A stretch of 64,000 nucleotides of DNA, from the NCBI RefSeq assembly GCF_020215665.1, contig NZ_CP084061.1, positions 682,001-746,000 of the forward strand, given 5' to 3'. The notes beneath the pieces were generated by a model. It was not told the DNA's origin and searched no databases. It saw nothing but the letters and a program-made list of their open reading frames with translations. The position numbers and the translations under genes were made by a program. Positions 1 through 9,340 of the stretch are shown here, in pieces; positions within the stretch are counted from its first letter, which is position 1, and the number at the start of each line of letters is the position of its first letter. Source of the DNA: Blautia parvula (GTDB lineage Bacteria > Bacillota > Clostridia > Lachnospirales > Lachnospiraceae).

Positions 1-1
1 C

Positions 2-3000
2 AAGGCAGATGCGTCCTCTTACCACACAGAGATACCAAAGGCCCCTGACGGTGATACATATCCGCTGACGGCTGCCCAGAGAAGCTTTTATGTGCTGGAG
101 CAGACAGATGAGACAAAGACAGGCTATCACATGCCCGGGATTTTTCTCGTGGAGGGTAATCTGGACAGGGAAACACTGACTCGTGCGTTTCACAGAATCA
201 TAGAGGAGGATGAGACCTTCAGGACAGGATTTGAGATATCCGGTTCCAGCGTACAGGCCCGTGTGCACAGGCAGGTGGAGTTTGAGCTGGAGGAAGTGCA
301 GGGGCGGAATATAAAAGAGGCGGCCGCCGGTTTTATACGGCCGTTTTCCCTTGACAGACCGCCGCTTATGCGGGCCGGATTTTTCACGGAGGGGGAAAAG
401 AAATATCTGCTTCTGGATATACATCACCTGATCTCCGATGGCATGAGCAGCCAGCTTGTTTTTGAACGGCTTCACAGAGCGTGCCTGGGGGAAGAGACGG
501 AAATGCCGAATACTACTTACAGGGATTATGCCTGGTGGGTGGATAAAAGACCGGAAAAACTGCAGAAACGCCAGGAGGATTACTGGAGAGCCAGGCTTTT
601 AGAAGACCGGGAGGAGCTTCGTCTTCCCACAGACAGGATACGCCCCGGTGTGTTTGACGGGCGGGGGGCCAGATATTATTTCCATATGCCGCATGAGATG
701 GAGGAAGCGGGAAGAAAATTTTGTGCCCAGCAGCAGGTGACCCCTTACATGCTGCTTCTGTCCGCATTCGGCATATTGCTCTTCGGCGTGTGCGGACAGG
801 AAAAAATCGTGGTGGGGACTCCTGTTTCAGGCCGGCGCCACGGGGATCTGAGCCGGGTGACAGGTGTGTTCGTGAATACCCTTCCTGTATTTTTGGAGCC
901 GGAGAGAAAGAAAAACTATCTGGAATATCTGCATCAGGTGCGGGAACGTGTGCTGGAAATGCTGGACAATCAGGATACACCCCTGGAAGATATCGTAGCC
1001 ATGTCAAATGCAGAGCGGAACAGGGACAGGAATCCCCTGTATCAGGTGCTGTTTTCCCTGACCGCAGCGCAGACCGAAAATCTGCCTCTGGGAGATGCGA
1101 AACTCTCCATGGTGCAGATGGAAGAAGTATCTGTGAAGATGGATCTTCATCTGGAAGTGATCCAAAGCGGAGAGGAAAGCCGTTTTTGTTTTGAGTACGC
1201 GAAATCTCTTTTTGACAGTGTGACCATTGCGTTTTACAGCCGCTGTTATCTGGAAATCTTAAGACAGATCCTGGAGCTTCCCCATCAGGAGATCGGCAGC
1301 ATCAGTCTGTTGGAGGACAGTGACAGAATCCGCCTGCTGGAGGAACCGAATTTTGTGAGAATGCCTTATGACGGTACTCTGATCGACCGGTTGATCGACC
1401 GGCAGGCACGTCTCTATCCGTCACGCACGGCTGTATGCTGGGGCAGTAATAAGACATATACGTTCGGGGAATTAAAAGAAAAGTCAGATGGTCTGGCAGC
1501 GTATCTGGTCAGCAGGAATATTCAGCATGGAGACAGAGTGGCCTTTCTTTTAAAACGGGATGGGGATATGCTGGCAGCCATGCTGGGAATTTTAAAAGCA
1601 GGAGCTGTCTATCTTCCCCTGGACCCTGCACTTCCGAAAGAACGGATCTGCTATATGCTGGAAAATGCGGAGGCAAAGCTGCTTCTGTGCAGCAATGAAG
1701 TGAAATTGCCCGGTGAGATCCCCTGTCCGGTGCTTCCCCCTGTCTTTGATGGTGACAGGGCAAAACTGCCTGTAAAGGGACGCAGCGGCGGGGATGTGCT
1801 GAATGTGATATATACCTCAGGAACAACAGGACAGCCCAAGGGCGTTATGATGGTACACAAAGCAATTTCAAACCTGGCGGCACATGCAGATGCTATTCTC
1901 GGAAGGGAGAATAGCTGTGTGCTCTGTGCGTCCAACTGCGTATTTGATGTGTTTACCATAGAGACGCTGCTGGCCCTTGCCAGAGGAAGGCGTGTCAGTG
2001 TGGCGGATGAGGAGGAAATGCTTCTCCCCTGGAAGATGGCGGAGCGGATGAGAAAGGACGGCGCTGCGGTGCTGCAGCTCACGCCTTCCAGAATACAGAT
2101 GTGTCTGCAGGAGGCTTCCTTTGCGGAAGTTCTTGCACAGACGGAGGTATTGATCCTCATGGGAGAGCCGTGGACACTGGCACTGAAGGAGAAAATCAGG
2201 AAGCTTACCAATGCCCGGATCTTTAATATCTATGGTCCCACAGAGACATCTGTTTACAACTGCCAGGGGGATATTACGGATGACAATGCCATCCACATAG
2301 GAAAGCCCATCGGCAACTGCCGCTATTATCTTCTGGACCGGGAGATGCGGCAGGTGATGCCTACCGGGACAGGTGAGATTTACATAGCCGGGGAATGCCT
2401 TGCAAAAGGGTATATCAACAGGGATGATCTTACGGAACAGGCATTTCTGCCGGACCCCTTCTTTGCGGGTGAGTTCATGTATAAAACAGGTGATCTGGGA
2501 CGCCTTCGGGCTGACGGGAACTGGCAGTGCCTGGGAAGAGTGGATTCTCAGCTAAAGCTCAACGGACACAGGATTGAGCCTGAAGAAATCGAGGCACAGA
2601 TGCTGCAGTCCGGTCTTGTAAAAGAGGCGGCAGTGGTGCCTGTGAAAAGAGAGGGAACCGTATCAGCGCTCTGTGCTTTTGCTGTGCCCCAGGCCGGATT
2701 TTCGGAAGGATCCGTAAGAGATTTTCTGGCAGAGAGGCTGCCTGACTATATGGTACCCGGTCAGGTGAGAACTCTTGCGCAGATGCCCAGGACCTCCAGC
2801 GGAAAAGCGGACAGGAAGGCTCTGGAAGGAATGGCATGTATTTCGGATACAGAAGAGAAAAACGCACAGGCTGCGGAGGACGAGCATTTCGATGAAACAG
2901 TTATCGCACCGAAGGACGAACATTCCGATGAAACGGTTATCGCACCGGAGGAAATCTGGCGTGAAGTTCTGGGCCAGGAGCCGGATCTGGATAAGAGCTT

Positions 3001-4309
3001 TTTTGTACAGGGAGGAACTTCTCTGACTGCTATTGTGGTTCTGAGCCACTATTACAGTCGGCATTGGGATTTTTCACTCAACGATTTTTACCGGCATCCC
3101 ACTTTGCGGGAACAGATACAGATGATTGGAAAGAGCGCGGATCATGTCTCCGAAAAAGAGGAGAAAACAGAGGGGCTCGAGTCAAAGCCGGCCGCAGCGG
3201 AGGAACGTCTGCCAAGATATGTATGCAGTCTTTCCGAGAAAGCAGATACAGGGAAAAATTTATTGCTGACAGGCGCTGCCGGTTATCTGGGAGCACATCT
3301 TCTTCGAGAACTGACGGCAGATGATCAGAAAACCATATATTGTCTTTTGAGAAAAGGCAGAGAGGCAAAGCTTACGCAGGTGCTTTCCTTCTATTTCGGA
3401 AAAAGCGGTGCAGACAAAATAAAAAGACAGGTCAGGATACTGGAGGGAGATATTACCCTTCCGGATCTGGGACTTGACAGGGAGATATATGAAAACCTCA
3501 CAGATACCATAGAAACCGTAATCCATGCGGCAGCGGATGTCCGTCATTATGCACCCATGGAGGAACTGCTTCTGACAAATGTGGAGGGGACAAAGCATAT
3601 GGTTTCCCTGGCTGAGAAAGCGGACGCGCTGTATATTCATATCTCCACAGTCAGTGTTTCGGGAGAATTTTTAAAGGATGCACCGAAGCTGCCGGCAGTA
3701 TTTTCGGAGAGAGACCTGGATATGGGGCAGAACTGGGAGGAGAATCCCTACGTGAAAAGCAAGATCCTGGCTGAGGCGTGGGTCTGCCGGGCCATGGACA
3801 GGGGATTGAAGGCCGGTATTTTCCGGGTTGGACGCCTCATAGGCAGAAAGAGCGACGGGGTGTTCCAGATAAATCCGGAGACCAACGCGTTTTACCGTCT
3901 GGTAAAAGGTATTCTGGAACTTGGGCAGATGCCGGAAGAATTTTACCGCATGCTGCTTGAGGTCACACCTGTAGACCAGTGTGCCCGGGCCGTCTGCAGT
4001 CTGATGGGACAGCCGGGCGGTGCCTGGCATATTGTGAATCCGGATGAGGTGTCTTTGGGTGCCCTTCTGGAAGAATGCGGGCAGGTAGAGTGTGTATCTG
4101 ACCAGGTATTTGAGGAAAATTTGAGAAAACAGGCGTCAGCGTCCAGTTCACCCTATATACAGGCTGCAGCGGAAACTTATTTTTCAGGCAGGGCACAGAG
4201 AACTGCCATTTATGTGGATGCGAGAAGGACGGTATGTGAACTGAAACGTGTGCAGTTTGACTGGGACCATACGGACTTATATCAGGCAGTGCGCTGTTTT
4301 AGAAGCTGA
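2..4309 (+). CDS. Nonribosomal peptide synthetase, C-A-PCP-reductase module (5' end cut by window)
   Basis: The frame is open from base 2, so the GTG at 92 is an internal valine (SFYVLEQ) and the true start lies upstream. Domains in order: condensation, with the active-site HHLISDG at 422-442; adenylation, with YTSGTTGQPKG near 1808, YGPTE near 2232, YKTGDLGR and the terminal lysine in SSGKADRK; a carrier domain with GGTSL, its phosphopantetheine serine at codon 3020; and a thioester reductase domain from about 3260 (TGAAGYLG, HAAADVRHY, YxxxK in NPYVKSKILAE). Family knowledge: a terminal reductase releases the chain with NAD(P)H as an aldehyde or alcohol. A hand-read pocket code is roughly D-V-I-Q-I-M-I-V-Y-K; the leading Asp fits an alpha-amino acid, but I do not assign a substrate. 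It is followed after 20 nt by a sensor kinase, and AMP-ligase and ACP genes lie downstream in the same run. Confidence 0.93.
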   Translation, partial: KADASSYHTEIPKAPDGDTYPLTAAQRSFYVLEQTDETKTGYHMPGIFLVEGNLDRETLTRAFHRIIEEDETFRTGFEISGSSVQARVHRQVEFELEEVQGRNIKEAAAGFIRPFSLDRPPLMRAGFFTEGEKKYLLLDIHHLISDGMSSQLVFERLHRACLGEETEMPNTTYRDYAWWVDKRPEKLQKRQEDYWRARLLEDREELRLPTDRIRPGVFDGRGARYYFHMPHEMEEAGRKFCAQQQVTPYMLLLSAFGILLFGVCGQEKIVVGTPVSGRRHGDLSRVTGVFVNTLPVFLEPERKKNYLEYLHQVRERVLEMLDNQDTPLEDIVAMSNAERNRDRNPLYQVLFSLTAAQTENLPLGDAKLSMVQMEEVSVKMDLHLEVIQSGEESRFCFEYAKSLFDSVTIAFYSRCYLEILRQILELPHQEIGSISLLEDSDRIRLLEEPNFVRMPYDGTLIDRLIDRQARLYPSRTAVCWGSNKTYTFGELKEKSDGLAAYLVSRNIQHGDRVAFLLKRDGDMLAAMLGILKAGAVYLPLDPALPKERICYMLENAEAKLLLCSNEVKLPGEIPCPVLPPVFDGDRAKLPVKGRSGGDVLNVIYTSGTTGQPKGVMMVHKAISNLAAHADAILGRENSCVLCASNCVFDVFTIETLLALARGRRVSVADEEEMLLPWKMAERMRKDGAAVLQLTPSRIQMCLQEASFAEVLAQTEVLILMGEPWTLALKEKIRKLTNARIFNIYGPTETSVYNCQGDITDDNAIHIGKPIGNCRYYLLDREMRQVMPTGTGEIYIAGECLAKGYINRDDLTEQAFLPDPFFAGEFMYKTGDLGRLRADGNWQCLGRVDSQLKLNGHRIEPEEIEAQMLQSGLVKEAAVVPVKREGTVSALCAFAVPQAGFSEGSVRDFLAERLPDYMVPGQVRTLAQMPRTSSGKADRKALEGMACISDTEEKNAQAAEDEHFDETVIAPKDEHSDETVIAPEEIWREVLGQEPDLDKSFFVQGGTSLTAIVVLSHYYSRHWDFSLNDFYRHPTLREQIQMIGKSADHVSEKEEKTEGLESKPAAAEERLPRYVCSLSEKADTGKNLLLTGAAGYLGAHLLRELTADDQKTIYCLLRKGREAKLTQVLSFYFGKSGADKIKRQVRILEGDITLPDLGLDREIYENLTDTIETVIHAAADVRHYAPMEELLLTNVEGTKHMVSLAEKADALYIHISTVSVSGEFLKDAPKLPAVFSERDLDMGQNWEENPYVKSKILAEAWVCRAMDRGLKAGIFRVGRLIGRKSDGVFQINPETNAFYRLVKGILELGQMPEEFYRMLLEVTPVDQCARAVCSLMGQPGGAWHIVNPDEVSLGALLEECGQVECVSDQVFEENLRKQASASSSPYIQAAAETYFSGRAQRTAIYVDARRTVCELKRVQFDWDHTDLYQAVRCFRS
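2879..2950 (+). repeat. 36-bp tandem duplication in the A-PCP linker
   Basis: Two adjacent 36-bp copies (2879-2914 and 2915-2950) encode DEHFDETVIAPK and DEHSDETVIAPE. They differ at only a few bases, so the duplication looks recent. It is in frame, lengthens the flexible linker between the adenylation and carrier domains, and touches no catalytic motif. Confidence 0.9.
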
Positions 4310-4329
4310 GAGGAAAGCAGGGAGATTTT

Positions 4330-6150
4330 ATGGAACGAATCATGACACATCTGGTGGATGTAGCGGTCACTATTCTGATTTTCTTTCTTTACAGCTGTAT
4401 CCGGAAGGGCAGACTGCCGCTGCTGCAGAGGCTCTACGTGGCGGCATCGGCGTTTCTCCTTATCTGGCTTCTGGCGATTGCCGGAATCCTGGGGGGTGCT
4501 GACAGCAGTATGCAGGTGCTCACCATACTGGACGCTATCACCTGCGGTGCCTGCGCGCTGATGGTGGTCACTGTGCTGCTTTTGACAATTGCGTTTATAT
4601 ACAATTATGAAAAGCTTCCAAGGATATTTTATTTTCTCTATATCCTGCCGGTGGTGACCTCCCTGATCGTATTTACAAATCCATGGCATCATCTTTTTTA
4701 TAAACAGTTTTCCATCTATGCCTCAGAGGTGAAATTCGGACCGTTGTTCATCCTGTCAGGCAGTCAGTATTATATTTACTGTATTCTGTCCATTGTGCTG
4801 GCCTTAAGGAACGGCATCAGGAAGAGAAATAACAGCGCAGTGTGGCAGTCCATTTTATTTGCATGGGGGCTGATCGTGCCGGTGTGTGTCAATCTTTTAG
4901 CAACCCTGAAGATTGTCAATCTGTCCATCGCGGCAACTCCCATTGCTTTCATGTTCACGATCATCTGCCACGGAATAGCAATTTATTATCTGAATTTTTT
5001 AAACATCAAGCCCATTGCACTGCAGAATATAATTGACAATATTTCGGATGGTTATGTGATCATTTCCTCAGACAGCCAGATCATCAATATGAATGATGCC
5101 TTCCGGGAGAATTTCGGGGAAAGCTACGGTATGAAAAATAACGTATATCTGGACCGGCAGGTGGAAGTTCTGGATGAACAGAAAAGGGATGTGATCTACA
5201 ATCTGTTAAGCTTTTTTGATATCTGCAGGCAGACGGTGAGCGTGATCACCTATGAGCAGGCAGTGATAAAAGACGACAAAAAGATTTATTATTCCGTGGA
5301 GCTGACTCCGGTATTCGGAAAACAGAGAATGATGGGCGTGGTGGCGCTTTTCAAGGACGTGACACAGGTAAAAGAGGAGATTCAGCAGCAGCAGCAGAAA
5401 CTGAGCCAGGAGATGGAGCGGGAGCGGCTGGCTTCCCTGGGACAGATGATCGGAGGCATTTCCCATAACTTAAAGACACCGATCATGTCTGTCTCAGGCA
5501 GTGTGGAGTCTCTGGAAAAACTGGTGGATGAATATACGATCAGTCTTGGGGATGAAGATGTGACGATGGAGGATTATCAGGAAATTGCGGGGGATATGAG
5601 AGCGTGGCTTGGAAAAATCAGGGAGAGCTGTGCTTACATGTCTGATATCATCACCACAGTGAAGGGACTGGCTACGAATATGAACACCAACAATATTGTG
5701 GAATTTACAGTGGATGAAGTGTTCAGAAGAGTGTTTCTGCTGATGAAGCACAGTCTTGCCAAGCACGGCTGTGTTTTATCCATGGAAAATGAACTGCCCG
5801 GGGATGCTGTTTTAAAGGGGGATATCAACAATCTGGTACAGGTGGTCAACAATCTGGTGGACAATGCCATGGATGCCATGAAGGAGGAAGGCGGGAAGAT
5901 CACCCTCTGCGCGGAAAAGAAAAACGGGAATATTCTGATCAAGGTGAAGGACAGCGGACCGGGAATTGCCCCGGAGGTTATGGAACGGCTGTTTCACTCC
6001 ATGGTGACGACGAAAGGGGCAATGGGAACCGGCCTGGGGCTTTACAGTTCCGCAGGTTTGATACGGGGTAAGTTCAGCGGAAGAATGTGGGCTGAGAATC
6101 TGCCGGAGGGCGGAGCTGTCTTCTGCGTGGAACTGCCCCTGCAAAGTTAA
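4330..6150 (+). CDS. Membrane sensor histidine kinase (7TM-PAS-HisKA-HATPase)
   Basis: 606 residues. Roughly the first 235 hold about seven hydrophobic segments, as in the 7TM N-terminal region of histidine kinases. A PAS-like segment follows (about 235-345), then a Q/E-rich helix and the dimerisation helix with the phospho-acceptor H379 in SHNLKTP. The ATP-binding domain shows the N box NNLVDNAMDAM and the glycine boxes DSGPGI and GTGLGL. The gene starts 20 nt after the peptide synthetase and the response regulator follows 29 nt later, so the three are probably one transcript. Expected role: sense a membrane or extracellular signal and phosphorylate the adjacent HD-GYP regulator. The ligand is unknown; self-sensing of the peptide product is only a guess. 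Confidence 0.9.
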   Translation: MERIMTHLVDVAVTILIFFLYSCIRKGRLPLLQRLYVAASAFLLIWLLAIAGILGGADSSMQVLTILDAITCGACALMVVTVLLLTIAFIYNYEKLPRIFYFLYILPVVTSLIVFTNPWHHLFYKQFSIYASEVKFGPLFILSGSQYYIYCILSIVLALRNGIRKRNNSAVWQSILFAWGLIVPVCVNLLATLKIVNLSIAATPIAFMFTIICHGIAIYYLNFLNIKPIALQNIIDNISDGYVIISSDSQIINMNDAFRENFGESYGMKNNVYLDRQVEVLDEQKRDVIYNLLSFFDICRQTVSVITYEQAVIKDDKKIYYSVELTPVFGKQRMMGVVALFKDVTQVKEEIQQQQQKLSQEMERERLASLGQMIGGISHNLKTPIMSVSGSVESLEKLVDEYTISLGDEDVTMEDYQEIAGDMRAWLGKIRESCAYMSDIITTVKGLATNMNTNNIVEFTVDEVFRRVFLLMKHSLAKHGCVLSMENELPGDAVLKGDINNLVQVVNNLVDNAMDAMKEEGGKITLCAEKKNGNILIKVKDSGPGIAPEVMERLFHSMVTTKGAMGTGLGLYSSAGLIRGKFSGRMWAENLPEGGAVFCVELPLQS

Positions 6151-6179
6151 GAGAAAAGATTATTTGAGGTGAAGAAGGT

Positions 6180-7694
6180 ATGCGAAAAAATAAGGCAGGA
6201 CAGCAGAAAAATGGCTTCACCATGCTGGTTCTGGATGACGACAAGAATATTACGGACGCACTGTATTCCTATTTTGAATCCTCCGGCTATACTGTAGAGA
6301 CGGAAAACGATCCGCTGGGCGCTCTGGAGAAGATGAAGAACAAATCCTATGATATTCTTTTGCTGGATTTTATCATGTACCCCATCTGCGGGGATCAGGT
6401 GGTGGCACGTCTGCGGCAGTTTGATACCAGAATTTTTGTGATCATGCTTACCGGGCACAGGGAGGTGGCACCGCCTCTGAACACGATCCGGGAGCTGGAT
6501 ATTCAGGGGTATTTTGAGAAAAGCGACCGTTTTGACCAGCTTGAACTCTTAGTGGAAAGCTGTGTCAAGTCCATCCGGCAGATGCGCACGGTCTACCGTT
6601 ACCAGGACGGGCTGGGATCCATCTTAGGCTCCATACCCAGTATACATCAGCTTCTCTCCCTGGATGTGGTACTTGGAAGGATTCTGGGACAGATGCTGCT
6701 TTTGGGGGATAACAGGCACGGATTTGCCTGGATCAAGCCCAAAAGGATCATATCATCCATGCCTGTGGAAAATCTGCCGGATGATATTTTCCAGGGAAGC
6801 GGAAAATATGAAAAAAAACTGGAACAGTTTTTAAAAGAGGATTATCCGCAGTTTGAAAATGCTGTGCAGAAGGCAGGCAGCAGCGGGGAAATTCAGGAGT
6901 TTGACGGACTTTTCCTGGTTCCGCTCAAGGCAAACCATGATATCTTTCTGGGAGTTTTGGGAATCGGACGGGATTCCGCCTATTCTGATGTGCAGCAGCG
7001 TCTTCTGGCTGTCTACGGGGAACAGGTCACCACAGCGCTTCACAACACGATCCTTCACATGCTTCTGAATATTAACAACAGAAAACTCAGTCTGACGTAT
7101 TCCCGGCTGAAAGAGAGCTATATGCAGACCGTGGAGGCCCTTCGGCTTCTGGTGGATGCCAAGGATGATTACACCCGGGGGCATTCTGACAGGGTCTCCA
7201 TGTACGCAGAGAAAATAGCCAAGAAGACAGGGATGGAAGAATCCCAGACAGAATGTGTCAGGTGCGCCGGACTGCTCCACGATATAGGAAAAGTAGGAGT
7301 CTCTGACGCAATTTTGTGCAAAGAGGATAAACTGACAGAGGAAGAGTTTGCCGTGATACGAAGACATCCGGAAATCGGAGGGAAGATTCTCTCCTGCATA
7401 GACATGTTTCACAATCTGGGAGAGATCGTGCGGGCGCACCACGAACGGATAGACGGCCGCGGATATCCGGACGGCCTGAGAGGGGAACAGATTCCCCCGG
7501 AAGCGCGGATGATCTCCATTGCCGATGCTTTTGATGCCATGATGTCGGACCGTCATTACAGAAAACGACTTTCCCTGGCAAAAGCAAAAGAGGAGCTGGA
7601 AGCGGGGAAGGGCACACAATTTGACGCAGGGCTGGTGGAGGTTTTTCTGGAGCTGATAGCAAATGGTGAGCTGGGAGAACTGGAGGGGACATGA
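6180..7694 (+). CDS. Response regulator with receiver, GAF-like and HD-GYP domains
   Basis: 504 residues. The receiver domain has acidic residues in LDDDKN, the phospho-acceptor D63 in DILLLDF, the conserved Thr in MLTGH and Lys in YFEKSD. The middle (about 150-310) resembles a GAF domain by pattern only. The C-terminal HD-GYP domain carries LLHDIGKVG near residue 367 and HHERIDGRGYPDG near 420-432, so the metal ligands and the GYP signature are intact. Known for the family: hydrolysis of cyclic di-GMP (or cGAMP) by a binuclear metal site. There is no DNA-binding domain, so output is a second-messenger change rather than direct promoter binding. It overlaps the next gene by 4 nt (ATGA), which suggests tight co-translation with the acyl-activating enzyme. 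Confidence 0.92.
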   Translation: MRKNKAGQQKNGFTMLVLDDDKNITDALYSYFESSGYTVETENDPLGALEKMKNKSYDILLLDFIMYPICGDQVVARLRQFDTRIFVIMLTGHREVAPPLNTIRELDIQGYFEKSDRFDQLELLVESCVKSIRQMRTVYRYQDGLGSILGSIPSIHQLLSLDVVLGRILGQMLLLGDNRHGFAWIKPKRIISSMPVENLPDDIFQGSGKYEKKLEQFLKEDYPQFENAVQKAGSSGEIQEFDGLFLVPLKANHDIFLGVLGIGRDSAYSDVQQRLLAVYGEQVTTALHNTILHMLLNINNRKLSLTYSRLKESYMQTVEALRLLVDAKDDYTRGHSDRVSMYAEKIAKKTGMEESQTECVRCAGLLHDIGKVGVSDAILCKEDKLTEEEFAVIRRHPEIGGKILSCIDMFHNLGEIVRAHHERIDGRGYPDGLRGEQIPPEARMISIADAFDAMMSDRHYRKRLSLAKAKEELEAGKGTQFDAGLVEVFLELIANGELGELEGT

Positions 7695-9340
7695 GACTGG
7701 ATTATCCTTTAAACAATGTAAATACATATGAGACAGTCGGGGAATTTCTGCAGAAGGCAGAGTCACGCTTTGGGGACAGACCGGCGGTCACTGTCTATGA
7801 CTGGGAGGGAAAGGAACACTGCTATACCTACCGGATGCTTGCAAGGGATGCAAAGGCGCTTGCGCTGGTGCTCCTGGATATGGGTATCGCAGGGAAACAT
7901 CTGGCGATCGCAGGGGAGAACGGCTATGAGTGGCTTGTGATGTTTTTGGCCTGCTGTTCTGTGGGCGCTGTGGCGCTTCCTGTGGATGTGGAGCAGCAGG
8001 ATGAGAAAATCCTGCAGTGCATCCGTTACGGTGACTCCTGCATGGCTGCCGTTTCCCGGGAATATGAATTTCTGTTTCAGGATTTTCCCGGCTGCCCTGT
8101 GCTCTGTCTGTGGGATGCTCACAGTGACAACAGCTTTCCCTCTCTTCTTTTAAGGGGATACGAGGCGCTTAAGAGCAGGGAGGAAGAGCTGAACCTTGCA
8201 ATGGATAAAGTACAGGCAGATGAGACGGCTGTCATCATCTACACCTCCGGTACTTTAAACAGTCCGAAACCGGTCATGCTCAGCCACGGCAATATTATGT
8301 TCAATGCCTGCCATGCCCAGGCACTGGTGGAGGCAGGGGATAAGGCATATACCTGCCTGCCTTTATATCATGCGTATTCCCTTGTGTGCGGTGCGTTAAA
8401 TGTCCTGACACAGGGGCAGCATCTGGGATTGAACGGAAGTGTGAAGAACTGGATGCGGGACCTGCGCCTGTTTTGCCCGGAGATGATACTTCTGGTTCCC
8501 ATGATGATGGAATCCCTGATCCGCAGCATCCGTCTGGAACAGAAGCGGGACGGCACGCGGGAGGAGGCAAAAAAGGCATTGAAAAGGTACCAAAGCCGGA
8601 AAAAATATCATCTGTCCTGCAGTCCTTTTGTGCACGATGCGTTAACACGCGTTCTCGGGGACTCTGTCTCCCTTATCATCTGCGGAGGTGCTCAGCAGAA
8701 CGAGCGGCTGGCCCAGGAGTTTGGCTGCTACGGAATCTGCGTGCTGCAGGGATACGGGGTTACGGAGTGCGGTCCTCTTATTTCCGTAAACAGAAACCGC
8801 AGACACAGGGAAAATTCCGTGGGCGTGCTGCTTCCAGAGACCAGAGTGAAGATTCGGGACGGGGAGATTCTGGTTAAGGGTCCGTCAGTCTTTAAAGGTT
8901 ATTATAAAGCGGACGGGGAGACAAAAAAAGCATTTTCGGATGGCTGGTTCTGTACCGGAGATCTGGGATATATGGACAGGAAAGGGTTTCTCTACATTAC
9001 GGGGAGAAAAAAGAATCTGGTGGTGTTCAGCAACGGTAAAAAAGTGGTGCCCGAGGAGTTGGAGGAGCTCATACTGCAGATCCCTCTTGTCAGGGAAGTG
9101 ATGGTATATGGAGCCAGTAACGGGCAGACAGCCGATGATGTGAAGCTCTCCGCGGTCATTTACGCGGATCCGCAGAAGACCCGGGGCATGACAAGCTATG
9201 AAGTGCTGGAGCGGATTCAGGAGGAGATTTATGAGCTGAATAAAAAACTGCCTTTTCATAAAAGAATCCAGCTTATCCGCATGACAGAAGCGGAGTTTAA
9301 GAAGACATCCATCTATAAAATAAAAAGGGGGCGTTTTTGA
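7691..9340 (+). CDS. AMP-dependent acyl-activating enzyme (acyl-CoA synthetase/acyl-ACP ligase family)
   Basis: 549 residues of the ANL superfamily. The P-loop reads YTSGTLNSPKPVMLSH where the family normally has TSGTTGxPKGV, so the second Thr-Gly and the Gly after PK are missing. Other core motifs are intact: YGVTECGP, WFCTGDLGY, GRKKNLVVFSNGKKVVPEE and a C-terminal lysine region (FKKTSIYKIKRGRF). Family role: activate a carboxylic acid as its adenylate and pass it to CoA or a carrier protein. The acyl carrier protein gene starts inside its stop codon (TGATG), so the likely job is to load a fatty or aryl acid on that ACP for N-acylation of the peptide. A stand-alone CoA ligase cannot be excluded. 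Confidence 0.85.
   Translation: MRLDYPLNNVNTYETVGEFLQKAESRFGDRPAVTVYDWEGKEHCYTYRMLARDAKALALVLLDMGIAGKHLAIAGENGYEWLVMFLACCSVGAVALPVDVEQQDEKILQCIRYGDSCMAAVSREYEFLFQDFPGCPVLCLWDAHSDNSFPSLLLRGYEALKSREEELNLAMDKVQADETAVIIYTSGTLNSPKPVMLSHGNIMFNACHAQALVEAGDKAYTCLPLYHAYSLVCGALNVLTQGQHLGLNGSVKNWMRDLRLFCPEMILLVPMMMESLIRSIRLEQKRDGTREEAKKALKRYQSRKKYHLSCSPFVHDALTRVLGDSVSLIICGGAQQNERLAQEFGCYGICVLQGYGVTECGPLISVNRNRRHRENSVGVLLPETRVKIRDGEILVKGPSVFKGYYKADGETKKAFSDGWFCTGDLGYMDRKGFLYITGRKKNLVVFSNGKKVVPEELEELILQIPLVREVMVYGASNGQTADDVKLSAVIYADPQKTRGMTSYEVLERIQEEIYELNKKLPFHKRIQLIRMTEAEFKKTSIYKIKRGRF

Noticed and set aside
92-94. GTG as the start of the peptide synthetase
   Set aside because: The frame is open to base 2 and encodes the first condensation motif (LTAAQRSFYV) before it, so the gene is cut by the window edge.
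6831-7766. Long open frame on the - strand under the HD-GYP gene
   Set aside because: No family motif and fully inside a well-supported + strand gene, so it is a shadow frame.
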